Assembly: GCF_001936625.1 (NCBI RefSeq)
Contig: NZ_MSDU01000008.1
Span: 1 to 64,000 of the forward strand
Source: Domibacillus antri
GTDB taxonomy: Bacteria > Bacillota > Bacilli > Bacillales > Domibacillaceae
DNA: 64,000 bases
Reading direction: 5' to 3'
This document shows, one piece after another, positions 17,469 to 25,830 of the stretch. Below the pieces are notes generated by a model. It was not told the DNA's origin. It worked only from the letters and a program-made list of their open reading frames with translations, and made no database searches. Both the position numbers and the translations under genes were made by a program. How positions within the stretch are numbered: the stretch's first letter is position 1; the number at the start of each line of letters is the position of its first letter.

Positions 17469-17768
17469 ATGTCTGAGGAGCTTTCAAAGCGGATTGCGGA
17501 GAGTTATGAAAAAGAAGAAAACATGATGATTTTGGTGTTTGCGCAATGGTGTGTGAACCATGATCTCGATCCGGCGGACGTGTACAAGCGGGCGTATCCG
17601 GACCAGGGCGAGAACCAGGCGCTGAAGGACGGGATTGCGCTGACGGTGCCGAAAGAAGAGGCGGGCGAGGTGCCGGATGACACGCTGCTCGGCGTTTTGT
17701 CCTTGTTTGGCAATGAGGATTTGGCGTTTGTGGTGGCGCAGGAGATCGAGAAGAAGGCGAAGTTCTGA
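17469..17768 (+). CDS. Hypothetical acidic protein
   Basis: A 99-residue protein, acidic and probably helical (MSEELSKRIAESYEKEENMM, then DLDPADVYKRAYPDQ and LGVLSLFGNEDLAFVV). No catalytic motif or membrane segment is seen. The start is the ATG at 17469 with AAAGGCGGG upstream; the longer open frame adds residues that look non-coding. It is followed 33 bases later by a small broken frame on the same strand and then a terminator, so the two may once have been an operon. Function unknown. Confidence 0.55.
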   Translation: MSEELSKRIAESYEKEENMMILVFAQWCVNHDLDPADVYKRAYPDQGENQALKDGIALTVPKEEAGEVPDDTLLGVLSLFGNEDLAFVVAQEIEKKAKF

Positions 17769-17801
17769 TAAGAAATGATTTCATAGTAACGAGGGATGCA
17801 C

Positions 17802-17984
17802 ATGGACAAAGCAATTCAGTCATATTTTTGACCAGTTAGAGATATACGCTGATTCGATCCGACCTGATTCAAGGGTTAAAAAAAGCTGTATGAACAGCTA
17901 AAGGACGAACAAATCAAGCAAACCGCAATGGAATGAACGGAATTAGAAGAGGATCCTAAATATCGGAAAGAATCACCCTGCTAA
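17802..17984 (+). pseudogene. Broken small gene with two frameshifts
   Basis: ATG at 17802 reads MDKAIQSYF and stops at once. One frame over it continues DQLEIYADSIRPDSRVKK, and a further shift gives KLYEQLKDEQIKQTAME, then ELEEDPKYRKESPC before a terminator. Joined, it makes a sensible helical protein of about 60 residues. The shifts lie in T5 and A7 runs or nearby. Family unknown. Confidence 0.4.
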
Positions 17985-18017
17985 CTTGGTCGTTTGCGAA
18001 GGGTGATTCTTTTTTAT
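17969..18017 (+). terminator. Terminator
   Basis: AGAATCACCCT (17969-17979) pairs perfectly with AGGGTGATTCT (18001-18011), followed by TTTTT. It closes the small plus-strand genes. Confidence 0.8.
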
Positions 18018-18073
18018 ATGTAAATAAGACGACTATACTCTATAAAAATTCTTTAAATTTCTGAAGAATATTT

Positions 18074-18382
18074 CTAAAATCGACTGGATGCATAGCCCCT
18101 CGTCGTTTGTAAGATGTGCTGATGTCTATTTATTGGATTGATCGTGCTGATTTCTGCCCATGATGGAACTTCCAGGCCCGCCATTCTCCAATTCAAAATA
18201 GGAATACAAGCTGGGAACCATTGATTAGGAGCAGATTTTGTGATCTTTATCGAAATCGCAATAGCTTGTCCTCCATTCACCGTTACGATAAGGGCAGGCC
18301 GTTCCTTGCCGGTCCGCCCTTGTTCATCCACCTGTCTTGGCGGATAAGGAAAATATATATCGTATATTTCAGATGGCTTCAT
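18074..18382 (-). CDS. PemK/MazF-like toxin-family protein
   Basis: A 102-residue PemK-like protein: PSEIYDIYFPYPP, then KERPALIVTVNGG and ITKSAPNQWFPACIPI, the beta-barrel pattern of MazF/PemK ribonucleases. The late part INPINRHQHIL also fits. Such toxins cut mRNA at short sequences. Its ATG comes 3 bases after the stop of the upstream 68-residue gene, the layout of a toxin-antitoxin pair. The usual start motif (RG-type loop before the first strand) is not obvious, so it may be a divergent or inactive member. Confidence 0.6.
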   Translation of the reverse strand: MKPSEIYDIYFPYPPRQVDEQGRTGKERPALIVTVNGGQAIAISIKITKSAPNQWFPACIPILNWRMAGLEVPSWAEISTINPINRHQHILQTTRGYASSRF

Positions 18383-18385
18383 TAG

Positions 18386-18592
18386 TCACGCAGCCAATCC
18401 TCTGCCATTTTTTTGCGCATCATTTGAATAATCACTTTGGGCAATACCGTTATGGTCGACCTTCAGCACTTCTTTATTGAGGAGCAGTTTATTTATATCA
18501 ATCCCGGCAGCAAGCTTTTGATTCATTTGTTCCATGCGCTGTAACGATTGTCTGTTTAAAGAAGATCCTGCAGAATGAGACCGTTTCATCAT
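18386..18592 (-). CDS. Small protein upstream of PemK-like gene (possible antitoxin)
   Basis: A 68-residue basic, Asn/Gln-rich protein (MEQMNQKLAAGIDINKLLLN, then KVDHNGIAQSDYSND). No AbrB, RHH or HTH motif that would mark a classical antitoxin is evident. The evidence for partnership is position only: its stop and the toxin ATG are 3 bases apart. SD is weak (GGTCAAAATGGA). It could instead be an unrelated phage-like or spore-like small protein. Confidence 0.4.
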   Translation of the reverse strand: MMKRSHSAGSSLNRQSLQRMEQMNQKLAAGIDINKLLLNKEVLKVDHNGIAQSDYSNDAQKNGRGLAA

Positions 18593-18683
18593 TCCATTTT
18601 GACCTTGCTCCTTTTCCTCATTTGCCCACCACCTTTACTTATATAGTATCTATATTCCGATAACTTGCCAAACACTTATTCCT

Positions 18684-20687
18684 TTATTTTCCTTCTGCCT
18701 TTTGTTCCCACTGGCGGACCCATTCCAGGCACTCTTCAGCAGGGAGCGGCTTGCTGAAGTAGTATCCTTGCGCCACGTCGCAGCCTTGTTTCTCCAGGCA
18801 CGTGAGCTGTTGCGCTGTTTCGGTTCCTTCTGCAATCGTAATTAAATCAAGGTTATGGGCGAGCGTGACGATTGTTGACACAATATCCCGCCCTTTCCCT
18901 TCATCCGCCATATCTCGGACGAACGACTGGTCAATTTTCAGGCAGTCAATCGGGAATTCTTTTAAATACTGCAATGAGCTGTAGCCTGTGCCGAAATCGT
19001 CAATAGAGACATGGACGCAAGCTGTTTCAGCTGCTGCAAAATGGAAATGACCACACCGGCGTTAGAAGCAATTGATTTGGTAATTTCCAGCTCCAGAAAA
19101 TGTGGATCGATCCCGGTTTCCTTGATGATGTTCTGGAGCGTATCCACAAAGTCCGTACGGTAAAATTGCCGAATCGACACGTTGACGGACACTGGTACAG
19201 GCCGCATGCCTTTTTCCTGCCACTCTTTCATTTGCAGGCAGGCCGTGCGGATCACCCATTCCCCAATTTCGACAATCAATCCGCTTTCTTCAGCAATCGG
19301 AATAAATTCAGCCGGGGAGACAAAGCCCATTTCTTCATTGTGCCAGCGAAGCAGCGCCTCCACACCGTGCACCTGTTTCGTTTTCATATTCACCTGCGGC
19401 TGGTAGACAAGCGACAGCTCCCCATTCCGGATGGCGTTTTTCAGGAGCTGCTCCATTTTAAAAAACTGGTCATGCACATTCCCGGTGGCTGACTGGTAAA
19501 ACTGGTACTGCTGCTTGCCGTCCTGCTTCGCAAAATACATCGCGTGGTCTGCTTTTTTAATCAGCGTGTCGCGGTCATCCCCGTCCTGCGGAAACAGGCT
19601 GATGCCGATGCTGGTCGATGCCGTCATCTCGATGTCATTCAGCACAAACGGCTCTTTGAATACATGAGCACTTGCTGGACTGCCTGGCCTGCTTCCTCTT
19701 CCCCAGCTCCTTCTAGTATAATGATCAATTCATCCCCGCCATAACGGAACACCCGGGCCGAGACGGGAAGGTGCATGGCGAGCCGATTCGCTGTTTCTAC
19801 CAGAAGCAAATCCCCAAAATCATGCCCAAATGCGTCGTTCACCGACTTAAACCGGTCCAAATCAAGAAAAAACAGCGCAAACGCGGCATTCTCCCGTTTG
19901 GACGAATCAATGAGCTTCTGCAAATACTGGTGGAAATAATGCTGGTTCGGCAATTTGGTCAAATAATCATGAAAGGCCATTTCATTCAGTTTTTCTTCAA
20001 AATGCTTTTTTTCGGTGATATCTTTGCCAATGCAGTGAATGCCTGCAACCGTGCCGTTTACCATAATCGGAATGATCGTCACATGCAGTTCCACAATGTC
20101 TTTTGATTTTGTGTACATCGCCGTCTCATACTGCACCGCTTTGCCTTCCATCACTTTTGAAAACCGGGCAATCGTGTACGCCTGGCGCTCCGGGACGATA
20201 TGGGACAAAAACGGCTTGCCGATCAGCTCGTCTGACGTGTAGCCCATTATTTGTTCTGTCGCCGGGTTGATGTATTGAAAACGCCCTTTTAAATCAAATG
20301 TCAGCACGGCGTCAATGTTGTTTTCAAAGATCGACCGGTACGGCTGCCGGATTCACATTCGTAAAAAAGCCTTGTACATTCAGCATAAAGATAAAGTCCG
20401 GATTAAACTGAAACAGCGACTTCAGCTGCTGGTGCATTTTTTCAAGAAGGCGCTCTGCTTCTTGTTTTTGGCTAATGTCATGATATTGTACAAGATTGAC
20501 AAGCTCTCCGTCCTCTGTTTCGATAATCCGCACGTGAACAGAAACGGGAACGATCTTTCCTTCTTTCGTTTTATGAAGCGACTCAAATGCCGTAAACCCC
20601 GCTGGAAATATACATTGGCACAGGCATTTGTCGAATGATGCGCTTTAAATCGTCTTTTGTAAAAGTCGGTCCCGTAAACTGATCCAT
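18684..20687 (-). pseudogene. PAS-PAS-GGDEF-EAL cyclic-di-GMP protein, broken
   Basis: Pieces in order: start at 20687 (MDQFTGPTFTKDDLKRIIRQ) and a first PAS with FESLHKTKEG and VQYHDISQ; a second PAS cut off at FFTNVNPAA; a third PAS from YRSIFENNID to CIGKDITEKK; a GGDEF domain with FRYGGDEL; and an EAL domain with EALLRWHN and SIDDFGTGYSSL ending near 18684. Frame breaks are visible near 20610, 20345 (PAS internal deletion), 19660 and 19025. The last is a missing G in CTTGCGTCC, so not a homopolymer artefact. An intact homologue of similar layout is at 59360-61060. Once a sensor that made or degraded cyclic di-GMP; now non-functional. Confidence 0.8.
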
Positions 20688-20836
20688 AGATTCGCACCTC
20701 AAAAATAAATTTTTTGATTTCATCTGAATCTATTTTATCATATCGAGACGAAAATTTGAATGATATGGAATAGTATGTCATCGAAATCTTTTTTGTTCTT
20801 TTCACATGGCTGCTCTCATGGTGTTTCGTCAACGCG

Positions 20837-20875
20837 AAAAAAGCCCCACTCTACATAAGCGTGGGCCTCTTTTTG
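20837..20875. terminator. Orphan terminator-like hairpin between divergent genes
   Basis: GCCCCAC (20843-20849) and GTGGGC (20861-20866) with A and T runs on both sides. Both neighbours are transcribed away from it, so no visible gene ends here. It may be a leader attenuator or a leftover from a lost gene. The rest of 20688-20994 shows only an extended -10 (TGGTATACT near 20962-20970) for the MATE gene. Confidence 0.45.
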
Positions 20876-20994
20876 CTGAAGGTCGCACCATCTAGCCGGC
20901 TGTCATCCCCTTTTTGCATCCTTTTTTCTACTAATAAGTTTTATTTTTATTCTTTTATATGTGGTATACTAATGGTTTGTGAGGAGTGAGAAAG

Positions 20995-22356
20995 ATGATC
21001 GAAACGGTGACAACAGGGGCCAAAATAAGGCAGTTTTTATCGATATTAGGGCCGATTTTAGTGACTCAAGTGGCCATGTTTTCCATGACCTTTTTTGATA
21101 CGATTATGTCGGGCCGCTACAGCGCGCAGGATCTCGCCGGCGTAGCGGTCGGGTCGTCGCTCTGGATGCCGGTATTTACCGGTTTAAGCGGCATTTTAAT
21201 GTCGATTACGCCGATTGTCGGTCATTTGATCGGCGGCGGTGAACGAGAAAAGGTTTCGTTTTCCGTCATGCAGGGGGTCTATGTTTCCCTTTTGATTGCG
21301 GCCGTCACGTATGTGCTGGGGTGGCTGTTTTTGGAGCCGATTTTAGGGGCGATGAATCTTGAGGAAAATGTACGCCGAATTGCGTTTGAATATGTGATCG
21401 GCCTCTCATTCGGCATTATTCCGCTGTTTTTGACGGCGGTTTTGCGCGGCTTTATTGACGCGCTCGGCATGACACGGACTTCGATGGTCATTACACTTTT
21501 GGCACTGCCGCTTAATGTGGCGTTTAATTACGTGCTGATTTATGGAAAATTCGGTTTTCCGGAGCTTGGCGGTGTCGGTTCCGGTTATGCGTCAGCGATT
21601 ACATTCTGGCTTATTTTCTTTTTAGCCGTCTGGATCATTCATCGCCATGAACCCTTTTCGACGTACCGGTTATTTTATGCGCTGCCTCGTGCATCCATTG
21701 CGAAATGGAAAGAAATTTTGTTATTGGGCTTGCCGATCGGGCTGTCGATCTTTTTTGAAACAAGCGTTTTTTCCGCTGTCACCTTGTTCATGAGTGAATA
21801 TAATACAAACGTGATCGCAGCGCATCAGGCGGCTCTGAATTTCGCCTCGCTTACGTACATGATTCCGTTGAGCGTGTCGATGGCGCTGACCATTGTGATC
21901 GGGTTTGAAGCGGGTGCAAGGCGCTGGCGTGACGCGCGCACGTACAGTTTCATCGGTGTATCAATGGCTATCGGCATCTCCTTATTATGTACGGCGTTCA
22001 TTTACTTTTTTCGCGATCAGGTGGCGTCTTTGTACTCCACAGATCCGGAAGTGCTGGAGCTGACGGCCGGATTCCTGCTGTTTGCGGCACTGTTTCAGCT
22101 GTCTGACGCCATTCAGGCACCGGTTCAAGGAGCGCTGCGGGGATATAAAGATGTGAATGTCACCTTTCTCATGACGATGATCAGCTACTGGGTAATCGGT
22201 CTTCCTCTCGGCTGGGCACTCTCCAGATGGACCGATTTCGGACCGTACGGCTACTGGATCGGGCTGATCACCGGACTGACGTGCGGTGCTGTCACCTTGT
22301 CCGTACGCCTGAAATATGTTCAAAAACGAAACGCAGCATTCGATAAAATAGAATAA
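20995..22356 (+). CDS. MATE-family multidrug efflux transporter
   Basis: A 453-residue membrane protein with about 12 hydrophobic segments in two similar halves, as in NorM-type MATE exporters: QVAMFSMTFFDTIMSGRYSA near the N-terminus, PLNVAFNYVLIYGKFGFPELG mid-protein, and APVQGALRGYKDV in the second half. Exports cationic drugs or metabolites against Na+ or H+; substrate unknown. The start is the ATG at 20995 because AGGAG lies 8 bases upstream; a GTG 9 bases earlier overlaps it. Monocistronic by spacing. Confidence 0.9.
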   Translation: MIETVTTGAKIRQFLSILGPILVTQVAMFSMTFFDTIMSGRYSAQDLAGVAVGSSLWMPVFTGLSGILMSITPIVGHLIGGGEREKVSFSVMQGVYVSLLIAAVTYVLGWLFLEPILGAMNLEENVRRIAFEYVIGLSFGIIPLFLTAVLRGFIDALGMTRTSMVITLLALPLNVAFNYVLIYGKFGFPELGGVGSGYASAITFWLIFFLAVWIIHRHEPFSTYRLFYALPRASIAKWKEILLLGLPIGLSIFFETSVFSAVTLFMSEYNTNVIAAHQAALNFASLTYMIPLSVSMALTIVIGFEAGARRWRDARTYSFIGVSMAIGISLLCTAFIYFFRDQVASLYSTDPEVLELTAGFLLFAALFQLSDAIQAPVQGALRGYKDVNVTFLMTMISYWVIGLPLGWALSRWTDFGPYGYWIGLITGLTCGAVTLSVRLKYVQKRNAAFDKIE

Positions 22357-22416
22357 AAAAAGCGAAATAACAAATGTTATAAATGGTTTCCATTATTCCA
22401 AAAAGGAGATTGAGCC

Positions 22417-22623
22417 ATGCTAAAACGCATTTATCGACCCGTTAAACGCCCGCAGCCTGCAAGTCTCTATGACCAGGAGTTCGGTGCAGAATCCATTATG
22501 AAGCCCGGGTATGCCGGGACAGATGCCGCCAAGGTGCAGAAGGAAATTGCAGACGACGTGGCAAATGGAATCGGGGCTATCACCTCCAGGGAAGCCGGTC
22601 ACCTGCGATCGCGAAATCGTTGA
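22417..22623 (+). CDS. Small hypothetical protein
   Basis: A 68-residue basic protein: KRIYRPVKRPQPASLYDQEF, then KVQKEIADDVANGIGAITSR and a final RSRNR. The strong SD AAAGGAGATTGAGCC and a perfect terminator 10 bases after the stop make it a real gene. It has no Cys and no membrane segment. The size and Ala/Asp/Gly content recall spore small proteins, but I cannot place it in a known SASP family. Confidence 0.6.
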   Translation: MLKRIYRPVKRPQPASLYDQEFGAESIMKPGYAGTDAAKVQKEIADDVANGIGAITSREAGHLRSRNR

Positions 22624-22632
22624 TCTCTCTTT

Positions 22633-22671
22633 AAGCAGCACTGCGTTTAAACGGGTGCTGCTTTTTTTATT
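22633..22671 (+). terminator. Terminator
   Basis: AAGCAGCAC (22633-22641) pairs with GTGCTGCTT (22655-22663), followed by a T run. Confidence 0.85.
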
Positions 22672-22705
22672 TTTTGTCCCGCTCTTCTCATCACGCCAAC
22701 AAAAA

Positions 22706-22729
22706 ACCCCTCCTGAAAAGGAAGGGTCA
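22706..22729 (-). terminator. Terminator of the KtrD-type gene
   Basis: On the minus strand CCCTTCC...GGAGGGG followed by TTTTTTG. It overlaps the last codon of the CDS. Confidence 0.6.
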
Positions 22730-24040
22730 TCCCGTCAACACGTCTTCAGATGGATACTTAATGTGCGGTTCGTGTTTTTTCGCGAGCATGTAGGCAATCG
22801 ACAGCGGGCCTACTTTACCGGTAATCATTAAGATAACCAGAATCAACTTGCCCGGATCGGACAGCGTAGGCGTTAAATTCATCGACAGTCCGACCGTCGC
22901 AAAAGCAGAGACCGCTTCAAACATTAAGGACAAAAAAGGTTTATCCTCTGTTACATTAAGTGCAAATGTTCCGGCAATCACGGTAAAGAAAGCAATCATT
23001 GTAATCGACAGAACACGTATCACATATTCAGGCCGAATGGTGCGGCGGAATAAATGGATATCTTTTTTTCCTTGAACATACGAGATCATGGCGGCTCCCA
23101 TCACGATAAAGGTGGTTAATTTAATGCCGCCGGCTGTTGAACCGCTCCCGGCGCCGATAAACATAAGCATCATCATAAAGAATGCTGTGGCACTGCCGAG
23201 CGCCCCGATATCCACTGAGTTAAACCCGGCTGTCCGCGTCGTGACTCCTTGGAACCAGGAAGCCCACAGCTGCTCCGAAAGCGGCTTTCCGCCAATCGTT
23301 CCCGTATTGGAATGCTCCAGCACAAAGAACATGAAAAAGGCAAATACATTCAGTGCCACGGTTGCCGTCACCATAATTTTTGTATGCAGCGAGAATTTCC
23401 GGAATGAGCGGTGTTCATATACATCAATCAGCACCGTAAACCCGAGACCGCCGAGAATAATCAGCGAGGTAATCCCGATCGTAATAATCCCGCTTCCTGC
23501 ATATTGCATCATATTATCAGGCCAGAGTCCGAATCCCGCATTATTAAACGCGGACACCGCATGAAATATACTGTAATACATCCCTTTCATAAACCCGTAT
23601 TCCGGCACCCATATAAGTGCCATAAAACACGCCGCAATCAGTTCAATCGCAAGCGAAAAAAACAGCAGATTTCGGACAAGCTTTACGACGCCTCCAAAGT
23701 GAATCTGCCCGAGCGCCTGCTGCATGATGAGCCGCTGCTTTATGCCGATCCGCTTGCCAAGCAGCACGAAAATGATGACCGCAAAGGACATAATCCCGAG
23801 ACCGCCCATTTGAATGAGCAGCAAAATAACGAGTTCTCCGTATATCGTAAACTCAGTACCTGTATCCACAACGGCAAGCCCTGTCACTGTAAAGGCGGAT
23901 GTCGCAGTGAACAACGCATCCACCCAGGAAAGCGGGGCCGTTTCAGAGACGGGCAGTTTTAATAAAACCGTTCCAACCAGAATCGCACTTAAATAAAGTA
24001 AAAGCAGGAAAGCGGCCGGTTCAAGGCGCATTTTTTTCAT
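22727..24040 (-). CDS. Ktr/Trk-type potassium transporter, channel subunit (KtrD/KtrB)
   Basis: A 437-residue membrane protein with four M1-P-M2 repeats. The selectivity filter loops are visible: SAFTVTGLAV, SAFNNAGFGLW, TTRTAGFNSV and SAFATVGLSM. The length agrees with KtrB and KtrD (about 445-450). No RCK-domain KtrA/KtrC gene is adjacent, as for the ktrD gene of B. subtilis, so it presumably pairs with a KtrC encoded elsewhere. Mediates Na+-dependent K+ uptake and osmotic adaptation. The start at 24040 has AAGGACC upstream; a TTG 18 bases earlier is less likely. Confidence 0.85.
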   Translation of the reverse strand: MKKMRLEPAAFLLLLYLSAILVGTVLLKLPVSETAPLSWVDALFTATSAFTVTGLAVVDTGTEFTIYGELVILLLIQMGGLGIMSFAVIIFVLLGKRIGIKQRLIMQQALGQIHFGGVVKLVRNLLFFSLAIELIAACFMALIWVPEYGFMKGMYYSIFHAVSAFNNAGFGLWPDNMMQYAGSGIITIGITSLIILGGLGFTVLIDVYEHRSFRKFSLHTKIMVTATVALNVFAFFMFFVLEHSNTGTIGGKPLSEQLWASWFQGVTTRTAGFNSVDIGALGSATAFFMMMLMFIGAGSGSTAGGIKLTTFIVMGAAMISYVQGKKDIHLFRRTIRPEYVIRVLSITMIAFFTVIAGTFALNVTEDKPFLSLMFEAVSAFATVGLSMNLTPTLSDPGKLILVILMITGKVGPLSIAYMLAKKHEPHIKYPSEDVLTG

Positions 24041-24110
24041 CGCTGGTCCTTCTTTCAATCAAAGAATGGATTTATTTTACGCCGCACAAAAAAAAAAGTA
24101 AAGAAACATT

Positions 24111-24881
24111 TTATTTACGAAAATGCTTTCCAAGTACATCCTGTCCTCCTGTGACAGGAATGACCGCTCCTGTAATAAATGATGAATCTTCGGATGCTAA
24201 AAACGTGACAACACGCGCGATGTCTTCCCCGGTGCCCGGGCGTCCCACCGGCACGCGGGGAGAATTGACACCGGCCGCATCCGCCATGCCGCGTTCTTTC
24301 CAGCTTCCGGCTATATCGCCCGGACACACCATATTGGCCGTCACTCCGCTCGCTGCTTCTTCCAGCGCGATCGTTTTCGTCAATGATGCAAGGCCTGTTT
24401 TCGCCGCTGCAAACGCGGAACGATCGACCCATCCCGGCGCTGTCTCCACCCGGTCAAATCCAAATGTAATAATTCTTCCCCAGCGGTTTTCTTTCATTGC
24501 CGGCAGCAATAATTTGGTCAAATAAAACACAGCCGTCATATTTCCGCTGATCAGCGTATTCCATTCATCCCACTCATAATCCGCCATCGGTTTTCGTTCA
24601 TCTATGTATGGTCCCGCGTTGTGAACAAGAATATCCACCCGTCCAAATGTCTGCAAGGCGGTTGATGCAAGCTGTTCACAGTCTTCCTTTTTAGACACAT
24701 CCCCGGCCGCGGCCAGCGCTTTTACGCCCCAGGCAGCAGCCATTTTCCGTACAAACTGTTCAGCACATTCCTGGTCAGACCGGTAATTCACAATCACATT
24801 ACAGCCTGCCGAAGCGAGTAATTCCGCCGTTTTTCGTCCCACTCCTTTTGAACCACCTGTAATCAGTGCCGTTTTTGCCAT
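24111..24881 (-). CDS. ytkK: YtkK-like SDR-family protein lacking the catalytic tyrosine
   Basis: A 256-residue Rossmann-fold protein with the NAD(P) loop TGGSKGVGR and the HNAGPY motif, closest to B. subtilis YtkK. In classical FabG-type enzymes the active site is Ser, Tyr-x3-Lys. Here the Ser region reads IITFGFDR and the Tyr position reads RSAFAAAKTG, so Tyr is Phe and Ser is absent while Lys stays. It may bind a cofactor without oxidoreductase chemistry, or use another mechanism. GAAGGAGG lies upstream. Same strand as the preceding rhodanese-like gene (93-base gap, with terminator). Confidence 0.8.
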   Translation of the reverse strand: MAKTALITGGSKGVGRKTAELLASAGCNVIVNYRSDQECAEQFVRKMAAAWGVKALAAAGDVSKKEDCEQLASTALQTFGRVDILVHNAGPYIDERKPMADYEWDEWNTLISGNMTAVFYLTKLLLPAMKENRWGRIITFGFDRVETAPGWVDRSAFAAAKTGLASLTKTIALEEAASGVTANMVCPGDIAGSWKERGMADAAGVNSPRVPVGRPGTGEDIARVVTFLASEDSSFITGAVIPVTGGQDVLGKHFRK

Positions 24882-24952
24882 CCGGGTGCCTCCTTCTTAC
24901 CATATCCTCTTCCTCTTATGTTAATCACCCGTCAATCCGAATGCAAATATAA

Positions 24953-24976
24953 AAGCCGGCATATTTGTGCCGGCTT
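24953..24976 (-). terminator. Terminator
   Basis: AAGCCGGC (24953-24960) and GCCGGCTT (24969-24976), T run on the minus strand. It overlaps the stop of the rhodanese-like gene. Confidence 0.8.
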
Positions 24977-25310
24977 AACATGTTTCATTCATGCAAATAA
25001 ACCCTTTTACCTGAATTCCATATTTCTTCAACAGACGAACAGCAAAATTGCGCTCCACTGCTGTCGCTGCCGCAATATACACTTCCTGCCCGCCGTATTC
25101 ACCGGCACGGCGCGGTAGATACCCGCACGGAATATGAACAGCTCCGTTCAGCGGCAGATGATTCGCTTCCTGCCAGTCCCGTACATCAATGACCGGATGG
25201 CCGGCCGCCTCGTCAGGAGAAATGCGTTTCACATTCACCGGCCAGTACCGCTTATATCCAATCAGCAACGCAGCTGCCAATACAAATGCTGCGATGATGA
25301 GATAAGACAT
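24975..25310 (-). CDS. Membrane-anchored rhodanese-like protein without the active-site cysteine
   Basis: A 111-residue protein. Residues about 2-18 form an N-terminal membrane anchor. The rhodanese fold follows: VIDVRDWQEANHLPLNGAVH is the usual strand-loop with the DVR signature. The active-site loop, normally CxxGxRS, reads AAATAVER, so the catalytic Cys is replaced and thiosulfate sulfurtransferase activity is not expected. Two Cys at the C-terminus (ICMNETC) might serve a redox role. Size resembles B. subtilis YtwF-type proteins. Confidence 0.7.
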   Translation of the reverse strand: MSYLIIAAFVLAAALLIGYKRYWPVNVKRISPDEAAGHPVIDVRDWQEANHLPLNGAVHIPCGYLPRRAGEYGGQEVYIAAATAVERNFAVRLLKKYGIQVKGFICMNETC

Positions 25311-25364
25311 CCTTCATTCCTCCTTCAATCGTTCCTTATATTCTATACTGCATAGGGTATTATT

Positions 25365-25607
25365 TCAATCTTTTTGTTTCAAATTCTCCAAACAGGTTAT
25401 GTATGCTGAAATCAGCTGCAGCTTTTCGGCATCCGAAAGATCGGACTCATTCACCCGCCGGACCGCTTCGAAAAATTTTACTTCGGCTTTTTTTCTCAGC
25501 CTCGGATGGTTCATTTTATCAAGCAGTTCATTTTCCATCGCTTCCCAGACATTTTCAAACGTCCGGCCTTTCCAGAGCCTTGTATAGGCCCCATGCCAAT
25601 CCTCCAC
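25365..25607 (-). CDS. Small helical hypothetical protein
   Basis: An 80-residue charged, helical protein (EDWHGAYTRLWKGRTFENVW, then EVKFFEAVRRVNESDLSDAEKLQLI). The start is the GTG at 25607: AAAGGAGGG lies 6 bases upstream, while the longer frame to 25763 has no support. No known family. It has no terminator of its own and sits just downstream in orientation from nothing obvious, so it is probably a single gene. Confidence 0.6.
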   Translation of the reverse strand: MEDWHGAYTRLWKGRTFENVWEAMENELLDKMNHPRLRKKAEVKFFEAVRRVNESDLSDAEKLQLISAYITCLENLKQKD

Positions 25608-25793
25608 AAAACACCCTCCTTTTGCCCCGTTTATCATTTTATGACGAAATGCGTCATTTGAACAGACACAAACGAAAGTTCTGATTCTATTTGATGAGAG
25701 GACTGCTAAAAGGGGGGGATTTTTAATTGGAGAAGGGACATTCTTACAAAGCGGACAGCACACCTGTCTGCTCTTAGCTCCCGCAATGAAAAA

Positions 25794-25825
25794 AAGGCTG
25801 CTCCAGTCAGCGCCGGAACAGCCTT
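25794..25825 (-). terminator. Terminator of ctpA
   Basis: AGGCTGCTCC and GGAACAGCCT arms over 25794-25825, followed on the minus strand by TTTTTTT. It lies 6 bases past the ctpA stop. Confidence 0.8.
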
Positions 25826-25830
25826 ATCAC

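Noticed and set aside
20422-20832. 136-codon minus-strand frame
   Set aside because: It is a shifted reading of the PAS region; the correct frame (SLHKTKEGKIVPVSV) lies beside it.
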